The position numbers and the translations under genes were made by a program. Of a DNA stretch of 64,000 nucleotides, positions 24,310-33,478 are shown piece after piece. Numbering within the stretch: position 1 is the first letter of the stretch; every line of letters begins with the position of its first letter. Under the pieces are notes generated by a model. It made no database searches. It was not told the origin of the DNA and was given only the letters and a program-made list of their open reading frames with translations. The stretch spans positions 1,339,470-1,403,469 of the forward strand of contig NZ_JAKWJS010000001.1 of the NCBI RefSeq assembly GCF_022761115.1, in the 5' to 3' direction. Origin of the DNA: Dyella sp. RRB7 (GTDB lineage Bacteria; Pseudomonadota; Gammaproteobacteria; Xanthomonadales; Rhodanobacteraceae).

Positions 24310-25140
24310 ATGGGATACGTGACCACAAAGGATGGCGTTGAGATCTTCTACAAAGACTGGGGCCCGAAGGACGCTCCGGTGATTTACTTCCATCACGGCT
24401 GGCCATTGAGCGCGGACGACTGGGATGCCCAGATGCTCTTTTTCCTGTCCAAGGGATTTCGCGTGGTGGCGCATGATCGGCGGGGACACGGGCGATCGAG
24501 CCAGGTGTGGGATGGCCACGATATGGATCACTACGCCGACGACACGGCCGCGGTGGTCAAGCATCTGGGCGTCCAGAAGGCCGTACATGTGGGGCATTCC
24601 ACGGGCGGTGGCGAGGTGATCCATTACGTCGCCCGGCACGGCGAGGACAAAGTGGCGAAGGCGGTGCTGATCAGCGCGGTGCCGCCTATCATGGTGAAGA
24701 CGCCCAATAACCCCGGCGGCTTGGACAAGAAGGTGTTCGACGACTTGCAGGCGCAACTGGCCGCCAACCGCGCGCAGTTCTACTACGACGTGCCCGCCGG
24801 CCCGTTCTACGGCTACAACCGGCCCAACGCGAAACCCTCGCAGGGCATCATCTGGAACTGGTGGCGGCAGGGCATGATGGGGAGTGCCAAGGCGCATTAC
24901 GACGGCATCGTCGCGTTCTCCCAGACGGACTTCACGGAGGACCTGAAGGGCACCACCATTCCGGTGCTCGTCATGCATGGCGATGACGACCAGATCGTCC
25001 CCTACGAGGACGCGGGCGTACTTTCGGCCAAGCTGGCTCGCAACAGCACGCTGAAGATCTACAAGGGCTTCCCTCACGGCATGCCCACCACCGAGGCCGA
25101 CACCATCAACGCCGATCTGTTGGCGTTCATCAAGAGCTAG
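24310..25140 (+). CDS. alpha/beta hydrolase, cofactor-free chloroperoxidase type
   Basis: A 276-residue enzyme with the full alpha/beta-hydrolase triad: nucleophile serine in GHSTGGG, aspartate in HGDDDQIVPYE, histidine in GFPHGMPTTEA. HHGWPLSADDWD provides the oxyanion-hole region. This is the pattern of non-haem chloroperoxidases and arylesterases (perhydrolase side activity). GGAG lies 7 nt before the ATG. The leader between promoter B and the gene is long, about 220 nt, with no convincing gene inside. Part of the MerR-type regulon with the Old Yellow Enzyme just downstream, which has its own promoter. Confidence 0.92.
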   Translation: MGYVTTKDGVEIFYKDWGPKDAPVIYFHHGWPLSADDWDAQMLFFLSKGFRVVAHDRRGHGRSSQVWDGHDMDHYADDTAAVVKHLGVQKAVHVGHSTGGGEVIHYVARHGEDKVAKAVLISAVPPIMVKTPNNPGGLDKKVFDDLQAQLAANRAQFYYDVPAGPFYGYNRPNAKPSQGIIWNWWRQGMMGSAKAHYDGIVAFSQTDFTEDLKGTTIPVLVMHGDDDQIVPYEDAGVLSAKLARNSTLKIYKGFPHGMPTTEADTINADLLAFIKS

Positions 25141-25219
25141 CGTCCCTCACGTTCCGGGGCGGTTCCGGCCGCCCCGAACGTTTGCTGATGCAGAGGTACG
25201 GTCGACACCTCCGGCACAC

Positions 25220-25250
25220 TTGACCTTAAAGTTGACTTTAAGCTTAAGGT
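25220..25250 (+). promoter_or_regulatory. MerR-type promoter C (Old Yellow Enzyme gene)
   Basis: TTGACC (25220-25225), a 19-nt spacer with the dyad CTTAAAGTTGACTTTAAG, the most symmetric of the three sites, then TAAGGT (25245-25250). The start point would be about 24 nt before the ATG at 25280. Same spacing and core as sites A and B. Confidence 0.82.
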
Positions 25251-25279
25251 TAAGGCATGGCCCTCCGGAGTTACCCCTC

Positions 25280-26557
25280 ATGAAGCTGTTCGACAAGCTC
25301 ACGCTCCCCAACGGTTCGACCCTTCCCAATCGCATCGCCAAGGCAGCGATGGAGGAAAACATGGCCGACGCCGATCAGGCCCCATCCGAATTCCTCATGC
25401 GCCTGTATCAGGCCTGGGCCGACGGTGGTGCGGGCCTGCTGATCACGGGCAATGTGATGGTCGATGGCCGCGCCATGACGGGGCCCGCGGGCGTCGTGCT
25501 GGAAGACGCCACCCATTTGGCCAAGTTCAAGCGCTGGGCGCAGATCAGTCGCTCGAAGGGAGCGCAAGCGTGGTTGCAGATCAATCACCCTGGCCGCCAG
25601 ATGCAGGCCAACCTCGGCCAGCCGACGTGGGCGCCGTCCGCCGTGCCGCTGGAGCTCGGCAACATGTCCAAGCGCTTCAATGTGCCGCTCGCGATGACGG
25701 AAGCCATGATCGAAGAGGTGATCCATCGGTTCGCGCGCACCGCGAGCCTGGCCGAAGCCGCTGGCTTCACCGGCGTGGAAATCCACGCGGCGCACGGTTA
25801 CCTGTTGAGCCAGTTCCTTTCGCCACTCATCAATCGCCGAACCGATCCATGGGGCGGCTCGTTGGAGAACCGCGCGCGCCTGTTGATCGAGATCGTCCGC
25901 GCAGTGCGGGCCGTGGTTTCGCCCGCCTTTGCAGTAGCCGTCAAGCTCAACTCCGCCGACTTTCAGCGCGGTGGCTTCAGCACGGATGACGCCAAGAAAG
26001 TCGTAATCCTGCTCAACGAGCTGGCCGTGGATCTGGTCGAAATCTCAGGCGGCAGCTACGAAGCCCCTGCCATGCAAGGACAGGCGCGTGACGGCCGCAC
26101 CCTGGCACGAGAGGCGTACTTCGTGGAGTTCGCGCGAGACATTCGAACGGTGGCAAAGATGCCGGTGATGGTGACCGGGGGCATCCGCCGTCGCCAAGTG
26201 GCTAACCAGGTGATTGAAAGTGGCGTGGATATGGTCGGCATCGCCACGGCACTCGCCATTGATCCGTTTTTGCCGGCGGACTGGCGCATGGGCGCCGACA
26301 ACACGCCGGAGTTGTCGCCCATCGCCTGGAAGAACAAGCCGCTGGCGTCCTTGGCGAACATGGCTGCCGTGCGCTATCAGATGCGCAAGATCAGCCACGG
26401 CAAGTCACCCAATCCGCGCGTATCGCCACTGCGCGCTCTTATTGAACAGCAGGCAGCCACCGCGTGGCGCACGCGGACGTATCGACAGTGGATTGTTCGA
26501 CGTTCGAGGCAGATCCAACGCGCGTCTACCCACGAGGTCGATTTACGGCCAACGTAG
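25280..26557 (+). CDS. Old Yellow Enzyme family NADH:flavin oxidoreductase
   Basis: A 425-residue FMN enzyme. It begins LFDKLTLPNGSTLPNRIAKAAMEENMAD, the FMN-binding start of the NemA/2,4-dienoyl-CoA-reductase-like branch, and has WLQINHPGRQ, the GFTGVEIHAAHGYLLSQFLSPLINRRTDPWGGSLENRARLL signature and GGIRRRQVANQVIESGVDMVGIATAL phosphate site. It lacks the C-terminal FAD/Fe-S part of 2,4-dienoyl-CoA reductases but has about 60 extra residues. Such enzymes reduce activated alkenes, quinones and nitro compounds with NAD(P)H. GGAG lies 9 nt before ATG 25280. It has its own MerR-type promoter and is the last gene of the accessory block before ntrB. Confidence 0.9.
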   Translation: MKLFDKLTLPNGSTLPNRIAKAAMEENMADADQAPSEFLMRLYQAWADGGAGLLITGNVMVDGRAMTGPAGVVLEDATHLAKFKRWAQISRSKGAQAWLQINHPGRQMQANLGQPTWAPSAVPLELGNMSKRFNVPLAMTEAMIEEVIHRFARTASLAEAAGFTGVEIHAAHGYLLSQFLSPLINRRTDPWGGSLENRARLLIEIVRAVRAVVSPAFAVAVKLNSADFQRGGFSTDDAKKVVILLNELAVDLVEISGGSYEAPAMQGQARDGRTLAREAYFVEFARDIRTVAKMPVMVTGGIRRRQVANQVIESGVDMVGIATALAIDPFLPADWRMGADNTPELSPIAWKNKPLASLANMAAVRYQMRKISHGKSPNPRVSPLRALIEQQAATAWRTRTYRQWIVRRSRQIQRASTHEVDLRPT

Positions 26558-26702
26558 GTGGAATGGCAGGACCGGAGCCAGCATCGATCAACATTACGCT
26601 CGACAGGATCAAGGGCTAAACGCCAAAGTTTGTACAACCCGCACAAACTATGCGCCTGTGAACACCACTAGCTCTTGCCACACGCCGCTCCAGTCCCACC
26701 GG

Positions 26703-26738
26703 TTGCACCAACAAAGCGCATTACCCATGATGGTGCAA
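26703..26738. promoter_or_regulatory. two NtrC-like half-sites flanking the ntrB start
   Basis: TTGCACCA (26703-26710) and TGGTGCAA (26731-26738) form an 8-nt inverted repeat with a 20-nt gap; each arm is a perfect NtrC half-site (TGCACCA/TGGTGCA). The right arm overlaps the A of the ntrB ATG. The normal spacing between half-sites is 3 nt, so one site cannot be a standard dimer site, but binding of each arm or a repressing loop is conceivable. Autoregulation of ntrBC is common. Confidence 0.45.
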
Positions 26739-27734
26739 TGAGCGATCAGGCATGGCGTCGATGGGCTGAGCAGCTGGCGACCGGTTTGGCGCTGGCGGAT
26801 AGCCAGTTGCGCCTGCTATGGATCAACCCGGCGCTGGCGGAGCAATTGGGGATCGGTCCGCGCAGCGCGGTGGGCCAGTCGTTGGCGGTGCTGCTGCACC
26901 GGCCGGAGTGGATGGCGTTGGCGCAGCGCGCGCTGCACGAACCGTCGCCGCTGCAGCTTCGCGGTATCGAGGCGCCCTCCGCGCGCGGTGAGGCCGGGCG
27001 CATGGATGTCTCCATGCAGCCGTTGCCATCTGGCGAACTGCTGCTGGAAGTGCATGCGCTGGCGCCGCCGGCGTCGTCCGATACGCCCTTGTCCGCCACG
27101 TTGCGCGGCTTTGCCCATGAAGTGAAGAACCCGCTCGCGGGTTTACGCGGTGCCGCGCAGCTGTTGCAGCGGCGTGTGGAGGATGACGATCTGCGTTCGC
27201 TGGCCGGCCTTGTCATCGGTGAGGCCGACCGCCTCGCCGCGCTCGCCAACCGCTTGTTGCGCCACGATGGCGCGGCCCAGCTTGGGCCGGTGAACATCCA
27301 TGAGCGCCTTGAACGCCTGGGCGACCTGCTGCTGGCCGAGCCCGCGCCGCCCACCTTGCGGCACGACTACGATCCCAGCCTGCCCGACGTCTATGGCGAT
27401 GCCGACCGCGTGCTGCAGCTGCTGCTCAATCTCGCACGCAACGCCATCGAGGCGGGTGCGCGCACGCTCACTTTCCGCACGCGCGCCGAACACGCCGTGC
27501 GACTGGGCGAGCGCGTGGCGCGCATGGCGTTGCGGGTGGATGTGATCGACGACGGTCCGGGCGTGCCCGCCGCGTTGCGCGACACCTTGTTCGAGCCGCT
27601 GGTGTCCGGTCGTGCCGATGGCAGCGGACTGGGCCTGGCGCTGGCGCGCGAAATCGCCCGCGAGCATGGCGGCGAACTGCGCTATGTGAGTCGACCGGGC
27701 GACACCGTGTTCTCCCTGTATCTGCCGATGGGCC

Positions 27735-27748
<14 letters not shown>
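26738..27748 (+). CDS. ntrB: nitrogen regulation sensor kinase NtrB (GlnL)
   Basis: A 336-residue soluble histidine kinase: N-terminal PAS domain (about residues 1-110, LATGLALADSQLRLLWINPALAEQLG), H-box GFAHEVKNPLAGLRGAAQLLQRR with the phosphorylated His127, N-box LLLNLARNAIEAG, and G boxes VIDDGPGVP and GSGLGLALAREIAREHGG. It autophosphorylates and controls NtrC under direction of PII. No membrane segment, as expected. Start ATG 26738 has no clear ribosome site; a GTG slightly downstream is not excluded. It overlaps ntrC by 14 nt. PII (glnB/glnK) and amtB are not in this window. Confidence 0.93.
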
Positions 27749-29138
<1,390 letters not shown>

Positions 29139-29149
29139 GTCCACGCGCC

Positions 29150-29611
29150 ATGACAGTCACGGTTCGCGCCGCCAATCGCTCCGATATTTCCCGCGTGGTG
29201 CAATGGAACGCCGCGATGGCCTGGGAAACCGAACGCAAGACACTCGACCCGGTGGTGCTGGAGCGAGGCGTCACGGCGGTATTCGACGAGCCCCGCCGTG
29301 GCTTCTACCTGGTGGCCGAACAGGCGGGCGTGGCGGTGGGTTGCCTGCTGGTCACCTACGAATGGAGCGATTGGCGCGCGGGTGATTTCTGGTGGATCCA
29401 GAGCGTGTACGTAGTGGAGACGGCGCGTCGCCTCGGTGTGTTTCGCCGTCTCTACGAAGCGGTGGAAAAGCGCGCGAGTCAGGCTGGCGCCGTCGGCCTG
29501 CGCCTGTACGTGGAGACGGAGAACGAGCGTGCGCAGCGCACCTATGCCGGCCTGGGCATGAATCGCTGCCACTACTTCATGTACGAAGCGGAGTTTCCGG
29601 TGTCGCCATGA
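29150..29611 (+). CDS. GNAT family N-acetyltransferase
   Basis: A 153-residue acetyltransferase beginning 11 nt after the ntrC stop, so possibly on the same transcript. GNAT landmarks: N-terminal VTVRAANRSDISRVVQWN, the central strand FWWIQSVYVVETARRLGVFRRLYEAVEKRA (acetyl-CoA-binding V-x-x-x-x-R-R-x-G-V/I) and NERAQRTYAGLGMNRCHYFMYE. Acceptor unknown. This GNAT type (ExxR-x-x-G-V-F) occurs in many soil bacteria. Confidence 0.85.
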   Translation: MTVTVRAANRSDISRVVQWNAAMAWETERKTLDPVVLERGVTAVFDEPRRGFYLVAEQAGVAVGCLLVTYEWSDWRAGDFWWIQSVYVVETARRLGVFRRLYEAVEKRASQAGAVGLRLYVETENERAQRTYAGLGMNRCHYFMYEAEFPVSP

Positions 29612-29613
29612 CA

Positions 29614-29643
29614 GCGGCAGCTTGAAGCACGGCAGGCTGCCGC
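29614..29643. terminator. weak hairpin between convergent genes
   Basis: GCGGCAGC (29614-29621) pairs with GCTGCCGC (29636-29643) around a 14-nt loop, in the 38-nt gap between the convergent GNAT and GGDEF-EAL genes. No T-run follows on either strand, so it is only a tentative terminator. Confidence 0.35.
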
Positions 29644-29649
29644 CGGTGG

Positions 29650-32115
29650 TTACCTCGGCGCCAATTGCCGGAATAGTTCATCGGCGGGTTGCGCGGTGCC
29701 AAACAGAAAACCCTGCAGCAGCGATACGCCGGCTCGTCGCAGGTGCCCGGCCTGTTCGGGGGTTTCCACGCCTTCGGCCACCACGGTCATGTCCAGCCCG
29801 TGCGCCATGGCGATGATGGCGTCCGTGATGGCGGCGTTGTCGGGGTCGCTGGCGATGTCGCGCACGAAGGTGCGGTCGATCTTCAGTGCATCGATGGGAA
29901 AGTACTTCAGATACGACAGGCTGCAGTAGCCGGTGCCGAAATCGTCCAACGCCAGGCTCACGCCCAGGTCCTTGATGCGCTGCATGAGCACGCGACTCTG
30001 GTCGCCGGCGGACATCACCATGCGCTCGGTCAGCTCCAGTTCGATCAGCGCCGGCGGCAATTGCGCCTCCTGCAGCGCGGCCTGCAGCGCATCATGGAAA
30101 CCCGCGTGCTGGAACTGGGGCGCGGATACATTCACCGCCACCACGATGGGGCGACCTGCGCGATACCACTCCCCGGCCTGGCGACAGGCTTCGCGCAGCA
30201 CCCAGTCGCCGAGCGACACGATCAGGCCGCTTTCCTCGGCCACCGGGATGAACTCATCGGGAGCGTAGACTTCGCGGCCATCGACCAGCCAACGCAACAG
30301 TGCCTCGGCACCGACGATGACGCCGGAGACGGCTTCCACCTTCGGCTGGTAGTGCAGCACCAGCTCACCGCGGCGCAGCGCCTTGCGCAGCTCCTGTTCG
30401 ATGCGCAGCCGCGCAGCCGGGCGTTCGCTCATGGAGGGCACGAAGAAGCGGTAGCCGCTGCGACCCTGCATCTTCACCTCGTACATCGCCACGTCGGCAT
30501 TGCGCAGCATGGTTTCGGCGTCATGTGCGTCGTCCGGATAGACGCTGATGCCCACGCTGAAGTCGATGCTCAGCTCGCCCATCCGACTGGCATTGGAGGC
30601 CTGCCAGCCGCGTATCAGTTTCTCGCACAGCTGGCTGGCCCCGATGCGTCCATCCACGTGGGACAGCAGCACCACGAACTCGTCACCACCCACGCGGCTG
30701 ACCGTGTCCTCGTTGCGCAGGTGGCTGCGCAAATGAGCGGCGAGCGCGCGCAATACATCGTCACCCGCGGCATGGCCGAAGGTGTCGTTGATCTGCTTGA
30801 AATGGTCGATGTCGATGTGCAGCAGGGCGGCCTGGTCCTGCCGACGCTGTGCGGCGGCCAGCACCTGCTCCAGTCGCGATTGCAGCAGGCTGCGGTTGGG
30901 CAGGCCGGTGAGCGTGTCGTGCTGTGCCAGGTGCGCCATCTTCAGCGCCAGCGCGCGGGTTTCGCTCACGTCGTGGAATACCAGCACGCCACCGATGACG
31001 CTGCCGGCATGGTCGTGGATGGAGGCGGCGGAGTCCTCGATGGGTGTTTCGAAGCCATTGCGATGCAGCAGCACCGCGTCGCCTTTCAGTTCGACGATGG
31101 CGTCGCGTGCGATGGCATCCAGCAGCGGGTTATGCAGTGGGTCGCGGGTGCGGCTGTCGATCAGCTTGAACACCTCGCTCATCGGCTTGCCGACGGCTTC
31201 GCCATGGCTCCAGCCGGTCATCGCCTCGGCGATCGGATTGAGCGACGTCACCCGGTGCTGCATGTCGGTGGTGATCACCGCATCGCCGATCGAGCGCAGC
31301 GTGACCTCGGCCAGCTCGCGTTCGCGGAACAGGGCTTCTTCGTAGGCCTTGCGCTGGCTGATGTCCTGGATCTGCGCCACCGCGTGCTGGGGCCGGCCAT
31401 CGGCGCCCCGCACCAGCGATACGCTCAGCAGCACGTGCACGATGTGGCCGTCGCGATGGATGTAGCGCTTCTCCAGCTGGTAGGTCTCGCGTCCGCCCGC
31501 GGCCAGTTCGGAGGAAAGTTGGTGGGAGGCGGCCAGGTCGTCCTCATGAGTGAGTTCGACGAACGACTTGGACAGCAGTTCCTCTTCGCTGTAACCCAGC
31601 ATCTGGCACAACGCGCCATTGACCCGCAGCATGCGGCTGTCGGGCGCGACCAGGGCCATGCCAATGGCGGCGTGCTGGAAGGCGCCGTAGAAACGCTGCT
31701 CGCTCTCGCGCAGCTGGGTCTCCAGCACGTGGCGCTCGGTGATGTCGATGAACACGGTGAACACCCCGCGCACCTGGCCATCGGCGTCGAAGTCCGGCTG
31801 GAAATTGCCATGCATGTAGCAACGTGCGCTGCCGCCGAACAGCTCGCCTTCATAGACCGCCGGCTCGCCCGCGAGCGCCTGTTCCAGGCAGGAGCCTGCG
31901 CGCTGCAGGCTCCAGTCGTCGACTACCTCGTCGACGAGCCGGTCCACCATCTGGGCGGGGTCGACACCCAGCCAGCGCAGGTGGGTGCCGTTGACGAAGC
32001 GGAAGCGGCGGTGACGATCGATATAGGTGATCAGCGCAGGAGCACCGTTGAGCACGTGGGTGGCCCATGGGGCCTCGCCATCGCCTGGGAGGTACTCACG
32101 ATCGGTTTGCTGCAT
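29650..32115 (-). CDS. PAS-PAS-PAS-GGDEF-EAL cyclic-di-GMP protein
   Basis: An 821-residue cytoplasmic signalling protein: three PAS domains at roughly 20-130, 140-265 and 275-390, a GGDEF domain at about 400-560 and an EAL domain at about 565-815. The cyclase active site is intact (SRVGGDEFVVLL), with DIDHFKQINDTFGH; the phosphodiesterase site is also intact (AEALLRW, ELTERMVM, DDFGTGYCSL, DRTFV, EGVET). Either or both activities may be used. No membrane segment is visible, so the signal is likely sensed in the cytoplasm by the PAS domains. Monocistronic. Confidence 0.95.
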   Translation of the reverse strand: MQQTDREYLPGDGEAPWATHVLNGAPALITYIDRHRRFRFVNGTHLRWLGVDPAQMVDRLVDEVVDDWSLQRAGSCLEQALAGEPAVYEGELFGGSARCYMHGNFQPDFDADGQVRGVFTVFIDITERHVLETQLRESEQRFYGAFQHAAIGMALVAPDSRMLRVNGALCQMLGYSEEELLSKSFVELTHEDDLAASHQLSSELAAGGRETYQLEKRYIHRDGHIVHVLLSVSLVRGADGRPQHAVAQIQDISQRKAYEEALFRERELAEVTLRSIGDAVITTDMQHRVTSLNPIAEAMTGWSHGEAVGKPMSEVFKLIDSRTRDPLHNPLLDAIARDAIVELKGDAVLLHRNGFETPIEDSAASIHDHAGSVIGGVLVFHDVSETRALALKMAHLAQHDTLTGLPNRSLLQSRLEQVLAAAQRRQDQAALLHIDIDHFKQINDTFGHAAGDDVLRALAAHLRSHLRNEDTVSRVGGDEFVVLLSHVDGRIGASQLCEKLIRGWQASNASRMGELSIDFSVGISVYPDDAHDAETMLRNADVAMYEVKMQGRSGYRFFVPSMSERPAARLRIEQELRKALRRGELVLHYQPKVEAVSGVIVGAEALLRWLVDGREVYAPDEFIPVAEESGLIVSLGDWVLREACRQAGEWYRAGRPIVVAVNVSAPQFQHAGFHDALQAALQEAQLPPALIELELTERMVMSAGDQSRVLMQRIKDLGVSLALDDFGTGYCSLSYLKYFPIDALKIDRTFVRDIASDPDNAAITDAIIAMAHGLDMTVVAEGVETPEQAGHLRRAGVSLLQGFLFGTAQPADELFRQLAPR

Positions 32116-32231
32116 GCGGCTGTCGTCACCTGGCGCTCCCCTTGCGCCTTCTTCCCCGCATCATGCGCCAAGTGGCGTCGGCTGTGCAGATGGCCGGTGA
32201 TGAGGCCCCATCTCACGATGAGGCTGTGTCT

Positions 32232-33371
32232 TTAGTGCAAGGCGTCGGCGGGCGCGCCGAGCTGGCCGTCAGCATCGAGCATGATGCGCCCCAGGGCATG
32301 CAGATCGGAGGCGATCGCATAACGATCGGCCAGGTTGGCGACCAGCGGGCCCAGTGCCCTGGGATGCAGGGGATAGCCGTGCGCCAGCACGCGGGCGCGA
32401 CCGCCTTCGCCGCGCTGGGCCACGGTGACGGCCACCACGCCAAGCCCTGGCGCCTCGTGGGCATACAGGGCCGGCGCGTCATAGCCGCTGTCGGCCGTGG
32501 CGAACGCCTCCAGCAGATAGCCGGTGGCCGGTTCGGCGCGGTCCACCAGCACCAGCGGCAGGTGATGGGCATCGAGCAGGGCGGCGTACTGGCGCAGCTC
32601 GAACACGATGCCGGCGAAATCATGGGCGCGCTGGCCCACTTCCCCGCGCTGCTCGCGCAGCCAGCCGGACGGCGATTGCACTTCCACCCGTCCCTCGACA
32701 TAGCGCAGGGCCAGGCCACGTGCGCTCAGGGTGGATTCCTCGCGATAAGGCGTCAGCAGCGCCGCCTCCAGCAGAGTCCACAGCGGGGCGAGATTGACGT
32801 GCTCGTACTGCACGCAGGTCAGCGCCAGCAGGTCGTTGCGGCTCAGGTAGCGGGCATGCTCCAGCTGCACGCCCAGCGTGCGCATCAGCCAGTCGGCGGT
32901 GCGTGCGCCGGCTTCGCCGCGGCCCACCAGTTCCACTTCCAGCTTCTCCGACAGGCTTTCGGCCAACGCCTCGGGGGCGAGCAGGGAGATCGGCAGCAGG
33001 CGCATCGGGCCGTCGGCGAAAATCGCCTCGGGCTCCAGCGGCTGGGCCGGCATGCGGCCTTCGTGGGTGCCGAACGCCACCACGTTTTCCAGGTGGCCGC
33101 GCGGCACGCGGCGGGCCAGCTCGTCCAGCGTGCCCCATACGGGGAACCCGGGGCGCAGCAGCTCCACCGCGTCGAACAGCGCGCCGGCCAGGGCCAGGCG
33201 GGCTTCGTCCACCTGGGGTACCAGCGCGTGCAGGTCGGCGGCGACCAGGGCGGCCAGCTCGGCGGCTTCATCGCGGCTGAGCGTGCGCTGCCGCGGGGTG
33301 TCGCTGGCCGAGAGTTCCAGCGCCAGTACGACGGGCAGGGCGATAAGTGTCTGCGCTTCCACGGATGACAA
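32232..33371 (-). CDS. conserved hypothetical protein
   Basis: A 379-residue protein that I cannot assign. It has no signal peptide or membrane helix, is rich in Ala, Leu, Glu and Arg, and shows helical segments (ELAALVAADLHALVPQVDEARLALAGALFDAVELLRPGFPVWGTLDEL) and an alternating strand-like C-terminal half (VLVDRAEPATGYLLEAFATAD, LGVVAVTVAQRGEGGRARVLAHGYPL). Start TTG 33371 is taken as the longest frame; a GTG three codons on is possible. Divergent from the thiolase gene by 107 nt. The codon pattern is that of the surrounding genes. Confidence 0.65.
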   Translation of the reverse strand: MSSVEAQTLIALPVVLALELSASDTPRQRTLSRDEAAELAALVAADLHALVPQVDEARLALAGALFDAVELLRPGFPVWGTLDELARRVPRGHLENVVAFGTHEGRMPAQPLEPEAIFADGPMRLLPISLLAPEALAESLSEKLEVELVGRGEAGARTADWLMRTLGVQLEHARYLSRNDLLALTCVQYEHVNLAPLWTLLEAALLTPYREESTLSARGLALRYVEGRVEVQSPSGWLREQRGEVGQRAHDFAGIVFELRQYAALLDAHHLPLVLVDRAEPATGYLLEAFATADSGYDAPALYAHEAPGLGVVAVTVAQRGEGGRARVLAHGYPLHPRALGPLVANLADRYAIASDLHALGRIMLDADGQLGAPADALH

Positions 33372-33478
33372 ACCCGAACGGCAAAGAACCGAATTCTAGC
33401 ATTCGTGGATTTTGGGCTTCCGTGGCGTAGCGGGGCGGGTTAGCCTTGTGGACTCAGTTTTTTCGGACCGTGCCTGCC

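Noticed and set aside
29689..32235. Long open frame antisense to the GGDEF-EAL gene
   Set aside because: No recognisable domain, Gln/His-rich composition, and the opposite strand encodes a complete multi-domain protein.
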